Positions 1 to 10,325 of a stretch of 64,000 nucleotides of DNA are shown here, one piece after another (positions within the stretch are counted from its first letter, which is position 1; every line of letters begins with the position of its first letter). The stretch comes from Globisporangium splendens (lineage: Eukaryota; Oomycota; Peronosporomycetes; Pythiales; Pythiaceae). Under the pieces are notes generated by a model that saw only the letters and a program-made list of their open reading frames with translations, was not told where the DNA came from and did not search any database. The DNA is taken from assembly GCA_006386115.1 (NCBI GenBank), contig VFIW01000084.1, positions 144,299 to 208,298 of the forward strand, in the 5' to 3' direction. A program made the position numbers and the translations under genes.

Positions 1-1285
1 CACCCACGTACATCCCAATCTCCACATCAGATCCGAACACGTGCACGACGATCGGCACCAAGAGCGCAAACACGATGGTCTGAGACATGGTGGTGAGCAC
101 GACGATGAGCACGTCGATCCCCACAACCTTGGTGAACGCCATGACCATGAGCAGTGACTGCGGGATCAGACTGACGATCAACACCCACTTGGCGCCAAAC
201 TTCTTGACGAGGAACGGGATCGCCCACGAGAACAAGTACCCGACGATGTTGAAGATGAGATCCGTGGATCCGCCAGCAACACTCACGCCGTGGTTGTAGT
301 CGTCTTGCGCCTTGGTGCAGTCGTCGCCGCAAGCATCAGCACCGGTGGCCTCGCCGTTGTACACCTCAAAGCCGAAGAACTGACCCTTGTTGCCGTTGTA
401 CGCCGTGTAGCCGTACTCGACACAGAAGAAGACGACGCAGTAGGCGACGAGCGAGCCAGGGAGCGTCATGAGACCCTTGATGATGGAGCCGAACGCCACC
501 TTGATCTGGTCCCACGCAGTGGTCTTGGCCACAGCGTCCTTGCTCAGAGGCGTCTCTTTCGCGGCGATGCACGAGATCGCCACAGTCACCATCATGAACG
601 CCGAGAGCATGGCCAAGAACCAGCCGAGCGTCTTGTGGGCCGCGCCGAAGATGTAGATGTAGCCTGCGACCATGATGGAGCCGAGCGTGGACCAGCCCTG
701 ACCGATGGACGCGCCGAGCGTCTGACGGTCGCCAGCAAAGTCCGAGATCATCAAGAACGTGGGCGTCTGCACGACGTTCACGGTGATGTCCATCCAGGCG
801 TAGAAGAAGACGGTGAAGAAGGCAGTCCACGGACGGTGGGTCGGCTCGCCGTCCTTGCCTGAGCCGTAGTCGCCCAAGGCTTCACCGATCTGGCGCGTGA
901 ACCCCATGAGGATCCAGCAGATCACACTGGTGATGGAGGCGATGAAGAGGAACGGACGACGACGACCCCACGGGTTCGTGCTGCGATCACTGAACACGCC
1001 GACGGCAGGTCCAGCGATGATACCCGTGGCAGGTCCGATGACTTGCGTGAGCTGCACGGCGTACTTGGGGAGCATGGTGCCGAGGTATGGTCCGAGGGCG
1101 GCCCACTGAGCCGACCAGGTCATCTGGATGGCCATACGCGGCATGGCGATGAGCAGAAGCTGGATCACGGAGGCTCCCTGCTTGGGCTGTCTCTCATCGT
1201 CTTGGATCTCGCCGTCGACGACCTTGGGTGAGGCGTAGGCATCGTAGCCTGGGGTGGCGGCGGCTTCAATGTCTTTGCTGGCCAT
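1..1285 (-). CDS. GPH-family sugar (sucrose-type) transporter, copy 1, cut by window edge
   Basis: This encodes residues 1 to about 428 of a 484-residue, about 12-helix membrane protein; the C-terminus lies outside the window. The start is MASKDIEAAA. The signature DRSTNPWGRRRPF (about residues 100-112) sits in the loop after the early helices and matches the RxGRRRPF-type motif of plant SUT and fungal alpha-glucoside/sucrose proton symporters (glycoside-pentoside-hexuronide:cation symporter family). The expected role is proton-coupled uptake of a disaccharide at the plasma membrane; the exact sugar cannot be read from sequence. The gene is head to head with copy 2. Positions 1-1519 are the reverse complement of 2788-4306 without gaps. 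No internal stop is seen. The likely promoter is the Inr/FPR element at 1365-1380. Confidence 0.85.
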   Translation of the reverse strand, partial: MASKDIEAAATPGYDAYASPKVVDGEIQDDERQPKQGASVIQLLLIAMPRMAIQMTWSAQWAALGPYLGTMLPKYAVQLTQVIGPATGIIAGPAVGVFSDRSTNPWGRRRPFLFIASITSVICWILMGFTRQIGEALGDYGSGKDGEPTHRPWTAFFTVFFYAWMDITVNVVQTPTFLMISDFAGDRQTLGASIGQGWSTLGSIMVAGYIYIFGAAHKTLGWFLAMLSAFMMVTVAISCIAAKETPLSKDAVAKTTAWDQIKVAFGSIIKGLMTLPGSLVAYCVVFFCVEYGYTAYNGNKGQFFGFEVYNGEATGADACGDDCTKAQDDYNHGVSVAGGSTDLIFNIVGYLFSWAIPFLVKKFGAKWVLIVSLIPQSLLMVMAFTKVVGIDVLIVVLTTMSQTIVFALLVPIVVHVFGSDVEIGMYVG

Positions 1286-1364
1286 GATGCGCGATGATAC
1301 TTGGTCGCAGTGGAGTAGCTGGCGAGTTTGGTGACTTGGTTGACTGTCGATTGGGGACTCGAAG

Positions 1365-1380
1365 GCAAATTGGAAAGTGA
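1365..1380 (-). promoter_or_regulatory. Oomycete Inr + FPR core promoter of transporter copy 1
   Basis: On the minus strand this reads TCACTTTCCAATTTGC. TCACTTT fits the oomycete initiator TCAYTYY, and AATTTGC fits the flanking promoter region MWTTTNC directly after it. It lies about 95 bases upstream of the ATG, so it is the likely transcription start. The same element precedes copies 2, 4 and 5. Confidence 0.7.
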
Positions 1381-1657
1381 GCGTTTGTGAGAAGCTTGAG
1401 AATGAATCCAGACAGACGCAGCAGAGTCGACTCGAAGAGGGAAGGGAGTAAGACAGGACGCTGTGGCAATCTCTGATGGTGAGTGTGAAAGCATGGTTTG
1501 TTGAGGTATCTGCTAGGTAGGTCAGTCTCGGCTGTCCTAGGGTACTGTAGTGTACACCCGCAAGAGGGCCGGGTGGGTCGTAGAGAGATCACTCTGCAGT
1601 CAATGGAGCGGTCATAAGCTGGGCACCGCGTTGGCCGCATCTGAGCGACACTGGTGT

Positions 1658-1700
1658 ACCTAGCTGAAATTTTTGCAGTTGAAAGTGAGGGTTGAAGTTG
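1658..1700 (-). promoter_or_regulatory. Conserved upstream block, copy 1 side
   Basis: On the minus strand the block begins CAACTTCAACC and ends near AAATTTCAGCTAGGT. It lies about 375-415 bases before the ATG of copy 1. Closely similar blocks lie upstream of copies 2, 4 and 5 at a similar distance. Its function is unknown; it could be an activator site or an upstream initiator, since it contains TCACTTT. Confidence 0.5.
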
Positions 1701-1732
1701 ACGAGATCGTTCGTCGGTCAGATGCATGTCTT

Positions 1733-1820
1733 TGATGAAGAGGTGGACATTCATTCCACTGACGAGTGTACTTTCGCGAAGCGCGTTGCTTTGTATGCTT
1801 GAGTTCAAAATTCGCAAGTC
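1733..1820 (+). repeat. Diverged dispersed segment, also near 8416-8467
   Basis: TGATGAAGAGG..GGACATT and the later GTATGCT..AGTTC..ATTCGCAAGT are shared with 8416-8467, which lacks about 35 bases in the middle. I read it as a decayed shared segment; no element type can be named. Confidence 0.35.
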
Positions 1821-2499
1821 GAACAAGGGAGGGCTCGTGAATCTTGCAGGTTTGGTAAAAACATGGGCTCTTATGCGCAGATTAATCAAGCGGTATTTGC
1901 TTGGTGAAAATTGCCACTCCCCTCATTGGTCGTATCCGCGCACTTGATGGTGCGCTGAGTTCAGATAAGTGGATGCAAGCGAGCCACATCTCAGTTGAAG
2001 GAGGCGAGGGCAGCAACTGAGGTACAACTGCCGCAAAAAAAGATCGATCAGATAGTGTTTTCAATAGAAAGTGCCTTGGCAGGGAACTGCTTTCCTTTCT
2101 TTTAACCGGAGCTAATCTGTCTGTTTGTCGAATTGATCGTGGAAGTCACAATGCAAGTCATAACGACTCGTCCATCCATCCAAACCAGCGACACGATCGC
2201 ACGAGAGAGTGCGGACCACCGTCCACCACCATCGAATCTTCAAACTAACGCTATGGCTGGTCCAAACACAATTGCGAATTCTGTAGTTGCTTTAGCAACA
2301 AAGTCAAGAAGAACAAGTGGTCTGCTCAGTGAATGGCGAATGAAGTGCGCTTGAGACTGCACGTTGCTGGCACAGCAGAACGAAGAAAAGCTGAAATTTT
2401 GACCACAGTTGCAGCGTTTGCTGCACTTTCCCAAGACTGATGTAAATGTCAATTTTCTGACATAAAACAGTAAGTATACCCATCAACATTTATACCAAG

Positions 2500-2528
2500 G
2501 ATAAAATGTGTCACAATCTACTGATATA
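2500..2528 (+). repeat. Short dispersed repeat GATAAAATGTGTCAC..TACTGATATA
   Basis: This is a 29 base sequence with a near copy at 8256-8285 (same strand) and a weaker one at 10781-10807 (opposite strand). All three lie in the spacers of the transporter cluster. It may be the edge of an old mobile element or a regulatory site. Confidence 0.5.
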
Positions 2529-2608
2529 ATATATAATAGTGACCGTTTCCCATCACAAGCCATTCTTCGACAACGCACTGTACGGTACTGTAACCGAAAC
2601 GATCTTGT

Positions 2609-2650
2609 CAACTTCAACCCTCACTTTCAACGCCAAAATTTCAGCTAGGT
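2609..2650 (+). promoter_or_regulatory. Conserved upstream block, copy 2 side
   Basis: It starts CAACTTCAACCCTCACTTTC and ends CAAAATTTCAGCTAGGT, about 370-415 bases before the copy 2 ATG. It is similar, in the same relative position, to 1658-1700, 10637-10679 and 12097-12139. It lies outside the perfect inverted-repeat arms, so its conservation is not explained by the arm duplication. Confidence 0.5.
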
Positions 2651-2787
2651 ACACCAACGTCGCTCGATGGGCACCACACCACCTTTGTCTACAGGTTACT
2701 CCGTCACCTTGCGTGTCCAGGTAACAGCTGTAGCAGACACTCGGAAGCGCACGAAGTTGTTCTGCTCTTTTCCTTCAATTGCTGCCA

Positions 2788-4306
2788 TACCTAGCAGATA
2801 CCTCAACAAACCATGCTTTCACACTCACCATCAGAGATTGCCACAGCGTCCTGTCTTACTCCCTTCCCTCTTCGAGTCGACTCTGCTGCGTCTGTCTGGA
2901 TTCATTCTCAAGCTTCTCACAAACGCTCACTTTCCAATTTGCCTTCGAGTCCCCAATCGACAGTCAACCAAGTCACCAAACTCGCCAGCTACTCCACTGC
3001 GACCAAGTATCATCGCGCATCATGGCCAGCAAAGACATTGAAGCCGCCGCCACCCCAGGCTACGATGCCTACGCCTCACCCAAGGTCGTCGACGGCGAGA
3101 TCCAAGACGATGAGAGACAGCCCAAGCAGGGAGCCTCCGTGATCCAGCTTCTGCTCATCGCCATGCCGCGTATGGCCATCCAGATGACCTGGTCGGCTCA
3201 GTGGGCCGCCCTCGGACCATACCTCGGCACCATGCTCCCCAAGTACGCCGTGCAGCTCACGCAAGTCATCGGACCTGCCACGGGTATCATCGCTGGACCT
3301 GCCGTCGGCGTGTTCAGTGATCGCAGCACGAACCCGTGGGGTCGTCGTCGTCCGTTCCTCTTCATCGCCTCCATCACCAGTGTGATCTGCTGGATCCTCA
3401 TGGGGTTCACGCGCCAGATCGGTGAAGCCTTGGGCGACTACGGCTCAGGCAAGGACGGCGAGCCGACCCACCGTCCGTGGACTGCCTTCTTCACCGTCTT
3501 CTTCTACGCCTGGATGGACATCACCGTGAACGTCGTGCAGACGCCCACGTTCTTGATGATCTCGGACTTTGCTGGCGACCGTCAGACGCTCGGCGCGTCC
3601 ATCGGTCAGGGCTGGTCCACGCTCGGCTCCATCATGGTCGCAGGCTACATCTACATCTTCGGCGCGGCCCACAAGACGCTCGGCTGGTTCTTGGCCATGC
3701 TCTCGGCGTTCATGATGGTGACTGTGGCGATCTCGTGCATCGCCGCGAAAGAGACGCCTCTGAGCAAGGACGCTGTGGCCAAGACCACTGCGTGGGACCA
3801 GATCAAGGTGGCGTTCGGCTCCATCATCAAGGGTCTCATGACGCTCCCTGGCTCGCTCGTCGCCTACTGCGTCGTCTTCTTCTGTGTCGAGTACGGCTAC
3901 ACGGCGTACAACGGCAACAAGGGTCAGTTCTTCGGCTTTGAGGTGTACAACGGCGAGGCCACCGGTGCTGATGCTTGCGGCGACGACTGCACCAAGGCGC
4001 AAGACGACTACAACCACGGCGTGAGTGTTGCTGGCGGATCCACGGATCTCATCTTCAACATCGTCGGGTACTTGTTCTCGTGGGCGATCCCGTTCCTCGT
4101 CAAGAAGTTTGGCGCCAAGTGGGTGTTGATCGTCAGTCTGATCCCGCAGTCACTGCTCATGGTCATGGCGTTCACCAAGGTTGTGGGGATCGACGTGCTC
4201 ATCGTCGTGCTCACCACCATGTCTCAGACCATCGTGTTTGCGCTCTTGGTGCCGATCGTCGTGCACGTGTTCGGATCTGATGTGGAGATTGGGATGTACG
4301 TGGGTG
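2788..4306. repeat. Right arm of inverted repeat (copies 1/2)
   Basis: The segment is the reverse complement of 1-1519 with constant coordinate sum 4307, so no indels. It contains 234 bases of upstream sequence plus most of the transporter gene. The true outer edge lies beyond the window on the left side. Identity stops abruptly at 2787/1520. Confidence 0.85.
2927..2942 (+). promoter_or_regulatory. Oomycete Inr + FPR core promoter of transporter copy 2
   Basis: TCACTTTCCAATTTGC is identical to the copy 1 element and lies 95 bases upstream of the ATG at 3022. It is the likely transcription start region. Confidence 0.7.
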
Positions 4307-4476
4307 CGCTCAACTCTGCGCAGTGCTTCGGTCAGCTGCTCAACTTCATCATCGGCGCTGCGCTCGTGGAGACGTCGATGGGCTACAAGTTGCCAGTGTT
4401 CATCGGTGGTGTGATGAGTTTCGCTGGCGTTGTCATCGCCCTCCTGTTCCTCAAGATCAAGATGTACACGATGTGA
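3022..4476 (+). CDS. GPH-family sugar (sucrose-type) transporter, copy 2
   Basis: This is an intact, intronless gene for 484 residues with about 12 hydrophobic helices and a polar N-terminus of about 37 residues. DRSTNPWGRRRPF (about 100-112) is the family signature. A Cys-containing extracellular-type loop (ADACGDDCTKAQDD) follows the middle helices. The open frame continues upstream to 2779, but the ATG at 3022 is chosen because it matches the start of copies 4 and 5 and lies after the Inr/FPR element. Its last residues (GVVIALLFLKIKMYTM) differ slightly from copies 4 and 5 (GVIIALFFLKIKMYTM), and the 3' flank is different. The predicted role is proton-coupled disaccharide import; the substrate is inferred only from the family. 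Confidence 0.9.
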   Translation: MASKDIEAAATPGYDAYASPKVVDGEIQDDERQPKQGASVIQLLLIAMPRMAIQMTWSAQWAALGPYLGTMLPKYAVQLTQVIGPATGIIAGPAVGVFSDRSTNPWGRRRPFLFIASITSVICWILMGFTRQIGEALGDYGSGKDGEPTHRPWTAFFTVFFYAWMDITVNVVQTPTFLMISDFAGDRQTLGASIGQGWSTLGSIMVAGYIYIFGAAHKTLGWFLAMLSAFMMVTVAISCIAAKETPLSKDAVAKTTAWDQIKVAFGSIIKGLMTLPGSLVAYCVVFFCVEYGYTAYNGNKGQFFGFEVYNGEATGADACGDDCTKAQDDYNHGVSVAGGSTDLIFNIVGYLFSWAIPFLVKKFGAKWVLIVSLIPQSLLMVMAFTKVVGIDVLIVVLTTMSQTIVFALLVPIVVHVFGSDVEIGMYVGALNSAQCFGQLLNFIIGAALVETSMGYKLPVFIGGVMSFAGVVIALLFLKIKMYTM

Positions 4477-5268
4477 GCCAGGTAGGAGTCCAGACTTGTT
4501 TTCGTGCGTGTGTTTGAAGTTGAGCTGGATGAGCTGCGTTTCGACAGGCTGTTGTCACTGTCTCAATTTGTTTGTTTAAGGCTTCAGTATGCAATTAAAA
4601 ACCTACGCAAACACTTGATTCGAATCGACAACGTTGTTTCATTCTTACAAGCGATCAGGTGATTTGGTACGTCGGTCCATGAAGTCGTCATGAGGTTTCA
4701 AATGAATGCGAGGGACCCACTCTACTGCATGCACTACAATGTACACAAACGCCTGTGATGTGTGAAACTGTCCACTGAGGTGCGCTCGAGTTTGGTTGTG
4801 CTACGTTAATATGGAGATGCGTGCCACTGCTTGAGGAGGGGTACTGACATGCCTGGCTGGTCGAAGAACCGATTAATGTTATATGGGACTTGGTGGAGCA
4901 GACTGACAAGATCATACCTGAGGTCAGTGAAGTGCTTCTGGAAAGGTTTGTTAAATTTGTTGTCAGCGACAAGTTGTGGAGCCGTTGTGCTGTAGTAAGG
5001 AAATGGGTTACTAGTGTACCATACACAGTTGGACACCTTCGGTGTGCGCAAAAAGAGCTCTCTAGCCACGAGATCGGTGGAGCTGGGCATAAGCGGTGCC
5101 ATTCACAGTGGTTGGAGCAGGGTGTTGGCATTGTGTAGGTGCCGTTCAGAGGAGAAATGGCGTCGATTAATATGAGTCCAAACCAATACGCCAAGACAGC
5201 AAAGCAAAAGTGAGGGTGTTGCATTTCAGATTAGCCCAAGAGCTACTGTCGACCACATTTCGTGAACG
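4477..5268. other. Intergenic region between copies 2 and 3
   Basis: About 790 bases with no convincing gene. The only open frames are short, low-complexity and without recognisable domains. The sequence is not shared with the 3' flank of copies 4/5. Confidence 0.5.
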
Positions 5269-6507
5269 TCAACCCAAACAGAAACGAAACAAGAAGAAAC
5301 ATGTACAAACCCAGTCTCGACCGAACACGCTATTCATCATGTACATCTTGATCTTGAGGAAGAAGAGAGCGATGACAACGCCAGCGAAACTCATCACACC
5401 ACCGATGAACACTGGCAACTTGTAGCCCATCGACGTCTCCACGAGCGCAGCGCCGATGATGAAGTTGAGCAGCTGACCGAAGCACTGCGCAGAGTTGAGC
5501 GCACCCACGTACATCCCAATCTCCACATCAGATCCGAACACGTGCACGACGATCGGCACCAAGAGCGCAAACACGATGGTCTGAGACATGGTGGTGAGCA
5601 CGACGATGAGCACGTCGATCCCCACAACCTTGGTGAACGCCATGACCATGAGCAGTGACTGCGGGATCAGACTGACGATCAACACCCACTTGGCGCCAAA
5701 CTTCTTGACGAGGAACGGGATCGCCCACGAGAACAAGTACCCGACGATGTTGAAGATGAGATCCGTGGATCCGCCAGCAACACTCACGCCGTGGTTGTAG
5801 TCGTCTTGCGCCTTGGTGCAGTCGTCGCCGCAAGCATCAGCACCGGTGGCCTCGCCGTTGTACACCTCAAAGCCGAAGAACTGACCCTTGTTGCCGTTGT
5901 ACGCCGTGTAGCCGTACTCGACACAGAAGAAGACGACGCAGTAGGCGACGAGCGAGCCAGGGAGCGTCATGAGACCCTTGATGATGGAGCCGAACGCCAC
6001 CTTGATCTGGTCCCACGCAGTGGTCTTGGCCACAGCGTCCTTGCTCAGAGGCGTCTCTTTCGCGGCGATGCACGAGATCGCCACAGTCACCATCATGAAC
6101 GCCGAGAGCATGGCCAAGAACCAGCCGAGCGTCTTGTGGGCCGCGCCGAAGATGTAGATGTAGCCTGCGACCATGATGGAGCCGAGCGTGGACCAGCCCT
6201 GACCGATGGACGCGCCGAGCGTCTGACGGTCGCCAGCAAAGTCCGAGATCATCAAGAACGTGGGCGTCTGCACGACGTTCACGGTGATGTCCATCCAGGC
6301 GTAGAAGAAGACGGTGAAGAAGGCAGTCCACGGACGGTGGGTCGGCTCGCCGTCCTTGCCTGAGCCGTAGTCGCCCAAGGCTTCACCGATCTGGCGCGTG
6401 AACCCCATGAGGATCCAGCAGATCACACTGGTGATGGAGGCGATGAATAAGTGTGAGTTGAGAGCTATCCTCCCTAGTTGATGTGCCCGTCCTCGATTGG
6501 AACTCAC
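5269..6507 (-). pseudogene. 5'-truncated GPH transporter, copy 3, with lost stop codon
   Basis: Homology to the other copies runs from about 6447 down to about 5339, that is from residue 114 (FIASITS) to the last codons. The first 113 residues, including the GRRRPF motif, the first helices and the promoter, are gone. An unrelated 20-residue lead-in (MSSNRGRAHQLG) happens to be open. At the other end the usual KIKMYTM-stop has become KIKMYMM followed by 21 extra residues ending FRFCLG. The central part is identical to copies 1, 2 and 4, so the truncation is recent or the copy is still being homogenised. A functional transporter is unlikely. Confidence 0.8.
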
Positions 6508-8255
6508 GACGGCCTTCGTACACTAACTTGAGCAAAGGCAGGCATACTTTACAGTGAGGTGAAACAGCGAGGCGACCCAAATTTCGCAAAGACAAACACA
6601 GGAAGTGCGGTGCTGAAGTGAAGCACGCATGCGGCGAAGTCAGGCAGTACAGGGTTTGTTTGAACCCGACTAGATCTTCGGCTGGCAGCGCTTGACGCAC
6701 TGAACCGATTCCCCCACTGGCATCACGATTGACGTGGATATCAAGAGTGCTCTGCACTGCAGCCGTTGGCGTGAATATTGTGTATGTGTTCGCACAGGTA
6801 TCGATGTTCAGCTTTCAGAAACCGTCACATGTACTTTTACAGTACATTGGCGACATATGTCATCTCACAATTCCGAGTTGATTGACGTTTGCAATGATTT
6901 GAGCGAGAAAGAGACAGGACCAGTCAAGGTGGTCTCTTCAACAACGACGACGCTGTCTGAACAGTATCCTTCGTATTTGTGAAGAGAACGGATCCGAGTC
7001 AGAGTGTACACAACTGTTGCAATTGGCAACAGACACCGCCCCACAGTTGAGGTCCTTCAAAATATGTCAGTACTGCACAAACGGTCATCGTCATCTCCTC
7101 AGCATCTAGTTGTTTCTCGAGATACGCTTGCCAACGTCACAGACACGCGCCGGAAGATCTGCTTGTCAGGGTAGCATTATATGTCTTTGTCAACGCTGCG
7201 ACTGGGAGATCCGAGTGCCTAAGATGTCACGTATGTCGAAGCACGCAAGTACACTCAAGCGAAGAAACTAAGGTAAAGGTAGGTCACAACTCAGTGACTT
7301 CGAGGGACAGCGAGAGGGTGACTGAAGATGTGCTCAGTTTGTCGTGCTCGTAGCAGAAATGCGTCACTCACGATATTAAGTTAACACTGGCAACCTCGCA
7401 CAAACTTAACAGAATGCTGTCACATTTTCGTATTCTCACATTCGCACCGCATGAATTGTAGAGATGAAAAAAGTGTGCGGGTTTCTTGTCCTAAGCAAAA
7501 GCGATTAGAATTTGCAAGTTGTGGGAGTCTTTTTCCGGCGTCCACCCAGAAACAGAGACGGGACCATGCCTGTCACAAAGTGTCCCACTCTTGCGAGGGT
7601 CCATTTAACTTCAACAGCATGTCCTGCTTGTGTGCATGCGCTGACCTCAATTCAAGATCCTCTCTTTGAGACACATGGCAGGTACTGTTGCACATACAGG
7701 AAAAGCAAACCTGTGCGAAAATGTGGATCATCCAACGCGGCAAGAAAATAATACTCGAGAAGATTTCACACTTTACCGTAGTAAAAGCCATGCTTTGCTC
7801 TGTCAGCGCAAATGTTACCAATGAACGATATCTGCCGTGAAAGTTCGTCTCATTGCCATTGGAGGCTTTCGAGTGCCAATACTGCTATCTGGTGTTTTGA
7901 AAGCAGGAGGGGGGCGAAATGGGATTGTGTGTGTTTGTTCAGTCCCGACGTACGTGGCTGCAACATGGGGAGCCACAAATTTCAGTGTTGCTCCACCCCT
8001 ATCGGAGCCAGATCCAATAGTTTCACTGTACAGCGTACTTGCACTTCAAAGGCGTGTATCATATATTTGTGCTCAGAACTGCCAAGATCCATCGAGGTTT
8101 GGCGCTGTTGCAATATCTTTGGCGTTTCGTTCAGCTGTACGCACAGCACCTGTGCTGGATACACCGTGGTACGGGGAGCGTCAATGCAGTGGGAATATTT
8201 CGATTATGACTGGTTCTGTCGATTCTGTCACTTCATCAGTTCAAAATTCGACTCT

Positions 8256-8285
8256 GATAAAATGTGTCACAAATGTACTGATATA
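8256..8285 (+). repeat. Short dispersed repeat, second copy
   Basis: GATAAAATGTGTCACAAATG followed by TACTGATATA. It differs from 2500-2528 by one added base and a few changes. Confidence 0.5.
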
Positions 8286-8415
8286 GAAATAGTGCTATTC
8301 TCTGGGGCAGTGTTTGTGCAGAGAAAGTTTCGGCCAACAGCGACTTATTCCCTTCGACCTCAACTCTAGCTTTGGTTGATCATCTACGAGTACTCACGCA
8401 TGAGTAATTCACTGC

Positions 8416-8467
8416 TGATGAAGAGGACATTGTACTGTATTGCATGCTCAAGTTCGAGATGCAAGTA
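8416..8467 (+). repeat. Diverged dispersed segment, partner of 1733-1820
   Basis: It shares TGATGAAGAGG, GGACATT and the GCATGCT..AGTTC..AT.GCAAGT part with the copy 1/2 spacer, in the same orientation. It lies on the 3' side of copy 4, whereas its partner lies on the 5' side of copy 1. Confidence 0.35.
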
Positions 8468-8787
8468 TAGGTTTTAACACTTGACACACTCGCAAAAACC
8501 AAGTATTCTCGAATAACCAACATCCTATGCGGTGGCTCACGTTTCGTATTATTTTTCAGGCGTTCCAAGTAATCGTGAATCATAAAAGTGAAAGTGAAAA
8601 AGCCACATGTACTGAATTTAAAGAGTAGGGATCCTACTGGCCACTTCCTGCACAACAAACGTCCACCTTGAGTGGACAAAAAAGAAACTGCGTACAAATG
8701 TCCTCCTTCTCCCCCTAGACAGGCACCGTCTATGCACGCTCGGACATGCAAAACAAAGCATGAGCTTACTTCACGGAAACGTTGTGC

Positions 8788-10242
8788 TTACATCGTGTAC
8801 ATCTTGATCTTGAGGAAGAAGAGAGCGATGATGACGCCAGCGAAACTCATCACACCACCGATGAACACTGGCAACTTGTAGCCCATCGACGTCTCCACGA
8901 GCGCAGCGCCGATGATGAAGTTGAGCAGCTGACCGAAGCACTGCGCAGAGTTGAGCGCACCCACGTACATCCCAATCTCCACATCAGATCCGAACACGTG
9001 CACGACGATCGGCACCAAGAGCGCAAACACGATGGTCTGAGACATGGTGGTGAGCACGACGATGAGCACGTCGATCCCCACAACCTTGGTGAACGCCATG
9101 ACCATGAGCAGTGACTGCGGGATCAGACTGACGATCAACACCCACTTGGCGCCAAACTTCTTGACGAGGAACGGGATCGCCCACGAGAACAAGTACCCGA
9201 CGATGTTGAAGATGAGATCCGTGGATCCGCCAGCAACACTCACGCCGTGGTTGTAGTCGTCTTGCGCCTTGGTGCAGTCGTCGCCGCAAGCATCAGCACC
9301 GGTGGCCTCGCCGTTGTACACCTCAAAGCCGAAGAACTGACCCTTGTTGCCGTTGTACGCCGTGTAGCCGTACTCGACACAGAAGAAGACGACGCAGTAG
9401 GCGACGAGCGAGCCAGGGAGCGTCATGAGACCCTTGATGATGGAGCCGAACGCCACCTTGATCTGGTCCCACGCAGTGGTCTTGGCCACAGCGTCCTTGC
9501 TCAGAGGCGTCTCTTTCGCGGCGATGCACGAGATCGCCACAGTCACCATCATGAACGCCGAGAGCATGGCCAAGAACCAGCCGAGCGTCTTGTGGGCCGC
9601 GCCGAAGATGTAGATGTAGCCTGCGACCATGATGGAGCCGAGCGTGGACCAGCCCTGACCGATGGACGCGCCGAGCGTCTGACGGTCGCCAGCAAAGTCC
9701 GAGATCATCAAGAACGTGGGCGTCTGCACGACGTTCACGGTGATGTCCATCCAGGCGTAGAAGAAGACGGTGAAGAAGGCAGTCCACGGACGGTGGGTCG
9801 GCTCGCCGTCCTTGCCTGAGCCGTAGTCGCCCAAGGCTTCACCGATCTGGCGCGTGAACCCCATGAGGATCCAGCAGATCACACTGGTGATGGAGGCGAT
9901 GAAGAGGAACGGACGACGACGACCCCACGGGTTCGTGCTGCGATCACTGAACACGCCGACGGCAGGTCCAGCGATGATACCCGTGGCAGGTCCGATGACT
10001 TGCGTGAGCTGCACGGCGTACTTGGGGAGCATGGTGCCGAGGTATGGTCCGAGGGCGGCCCACTGAGCCGACCAGGTCATCTGGATGGCCATACGCGGCA
10101 TGGCGATGAGCAGAAGCTGGATCACGGAGGCTCCCTGCTTGGGCTGTCTCTCATCGTCTTGGATCTCGCCGTCGACGACCTTGGGTGAGGCGTAGGCATC
10201 GTAGCCTGGGGTGGCGGCGGCTTCAATGTCTTTGCTGGCCAT
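8788..10242 (-). CDS. GPH-family sugar (sucrose-type) transporter, copy 4
   Basis: This is an intact intronless gene for 484 residues, with the same start and family motif as copy 2. Its protein is identical to copy 5. It ends KIKMYTM. The core promoter is at 10310-10325, and the gene is transcribed away from copy 5 across a 1.36 kb unmirrored spacer. Expected function: proton-coupled sugar uptake at the plasma membrane; the specificity is unknown. Confidence 0.9.
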   Translation of the reverse strand: MASKDIEAAATPGYDAYASPKVVDGEIQDDERQPKQGASVIQLLLIAMPRMAIQMTWSAQWAALGPYLGTMLPKYAVQLTQVIGPATGIIAGPAVGVFSDRSTNPWGRRRPFLFIASITSVICWILMGFTRQIGEALGDYGSGKDGEPTHRPWTAFFTVFFYAWMDITVNVVQTPTFLMISDFAGDRQTLGASIGQGWSTLGSIMVAGYIYIFGAAHKTLGWFLAMLSAFMMVTVAISCIAAKETPLSKDAVAKTTAWDQIKVAFGSIIKGLMTLPGSLVAYCVVFFCVEYGYTAYNGNKGQFFGFEVYNGEATGADACGDDCTKAQDDYNHGVSVAGGSTDLIFNIVGYLFSWAIPFLVKKFGAKWVLIVSLIPQSLLMVMAFTKVVGIDVLIVVLTTMSQTIVFALLVPIVVHVFGSDVEIGMYVGALNSAQCFGQLLNFIIGAALVETSMGYKLPVFIGGVMSFAGVIIALFFLKIKMYTM

Positions 10243-10309
10243 GTCTTCTGGTGTCGGTGCAAGAGCTGCTTGGACGACGGTGACTTTGTAGCTGAGTGCG
10301 AAGACGAGT

Positions 10310-10325
10310 GCAAATTGTAAAGTGA
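10310..10325 (-). promoter_or_regulatory. Oomycete Inr + FPR core promoter of transporter copy 4
   Basis: On the minus strand this reads TCACTTTACAATTTGC, 83 bases before the ATG. It differs by one base from the copy 1/2 element although the surrounding leader has diverged. Confidence 0.7.

Larger units (their letters stand above)
1286..3021. promoter_or_regulatory. Bidirectional spacer between transporter copies 1 and 2
   Basis: This 1.74 kb stretch separates two divergent transporter genes. The first and last 234 bases mirror each other exactly (inverted-repeat edges at 1519 and 2788). The middle 1.27 kb is not mirrored as a whole, but both sides carry a related block (1658-1700 and 2609-2650). 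It also holds a 29 bp dispersed repeat (2500-2528) and a segment (2391-2418) that recurs at 11782-11809. Only short, unconvincing open frames occur. I infer that it drives both genes. Confidence 0.6.
6508..8557. other. Intergenic region between copies 3 and 4
   Basis: Two kilobases without a convincing gene. It holds a copy of the short dispersed repeat (8256-8285), the decayed segment at 8416-8467, and a small hairpin CTGTTGC/GCAACAG at 7014-7032. The open frames here (up to 185 codons) have no recognisable domain and poor coding character. Confidence 0.45.

Noticed and set aside
290..862. His/Arg-rich 190-codon open frames opposite each transporter copy
   Set aside because: They recur only because the transporter sequence recurs, run antisense to a clear membrane protein, and show the composition of a shadow frame.
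4688..5224. 178-codon frame between transporter copies 2 and 3
   Set aside because: Ser/Thr/His/Cys-rich, no domain or homologue recognised, not kept in the other spacers.
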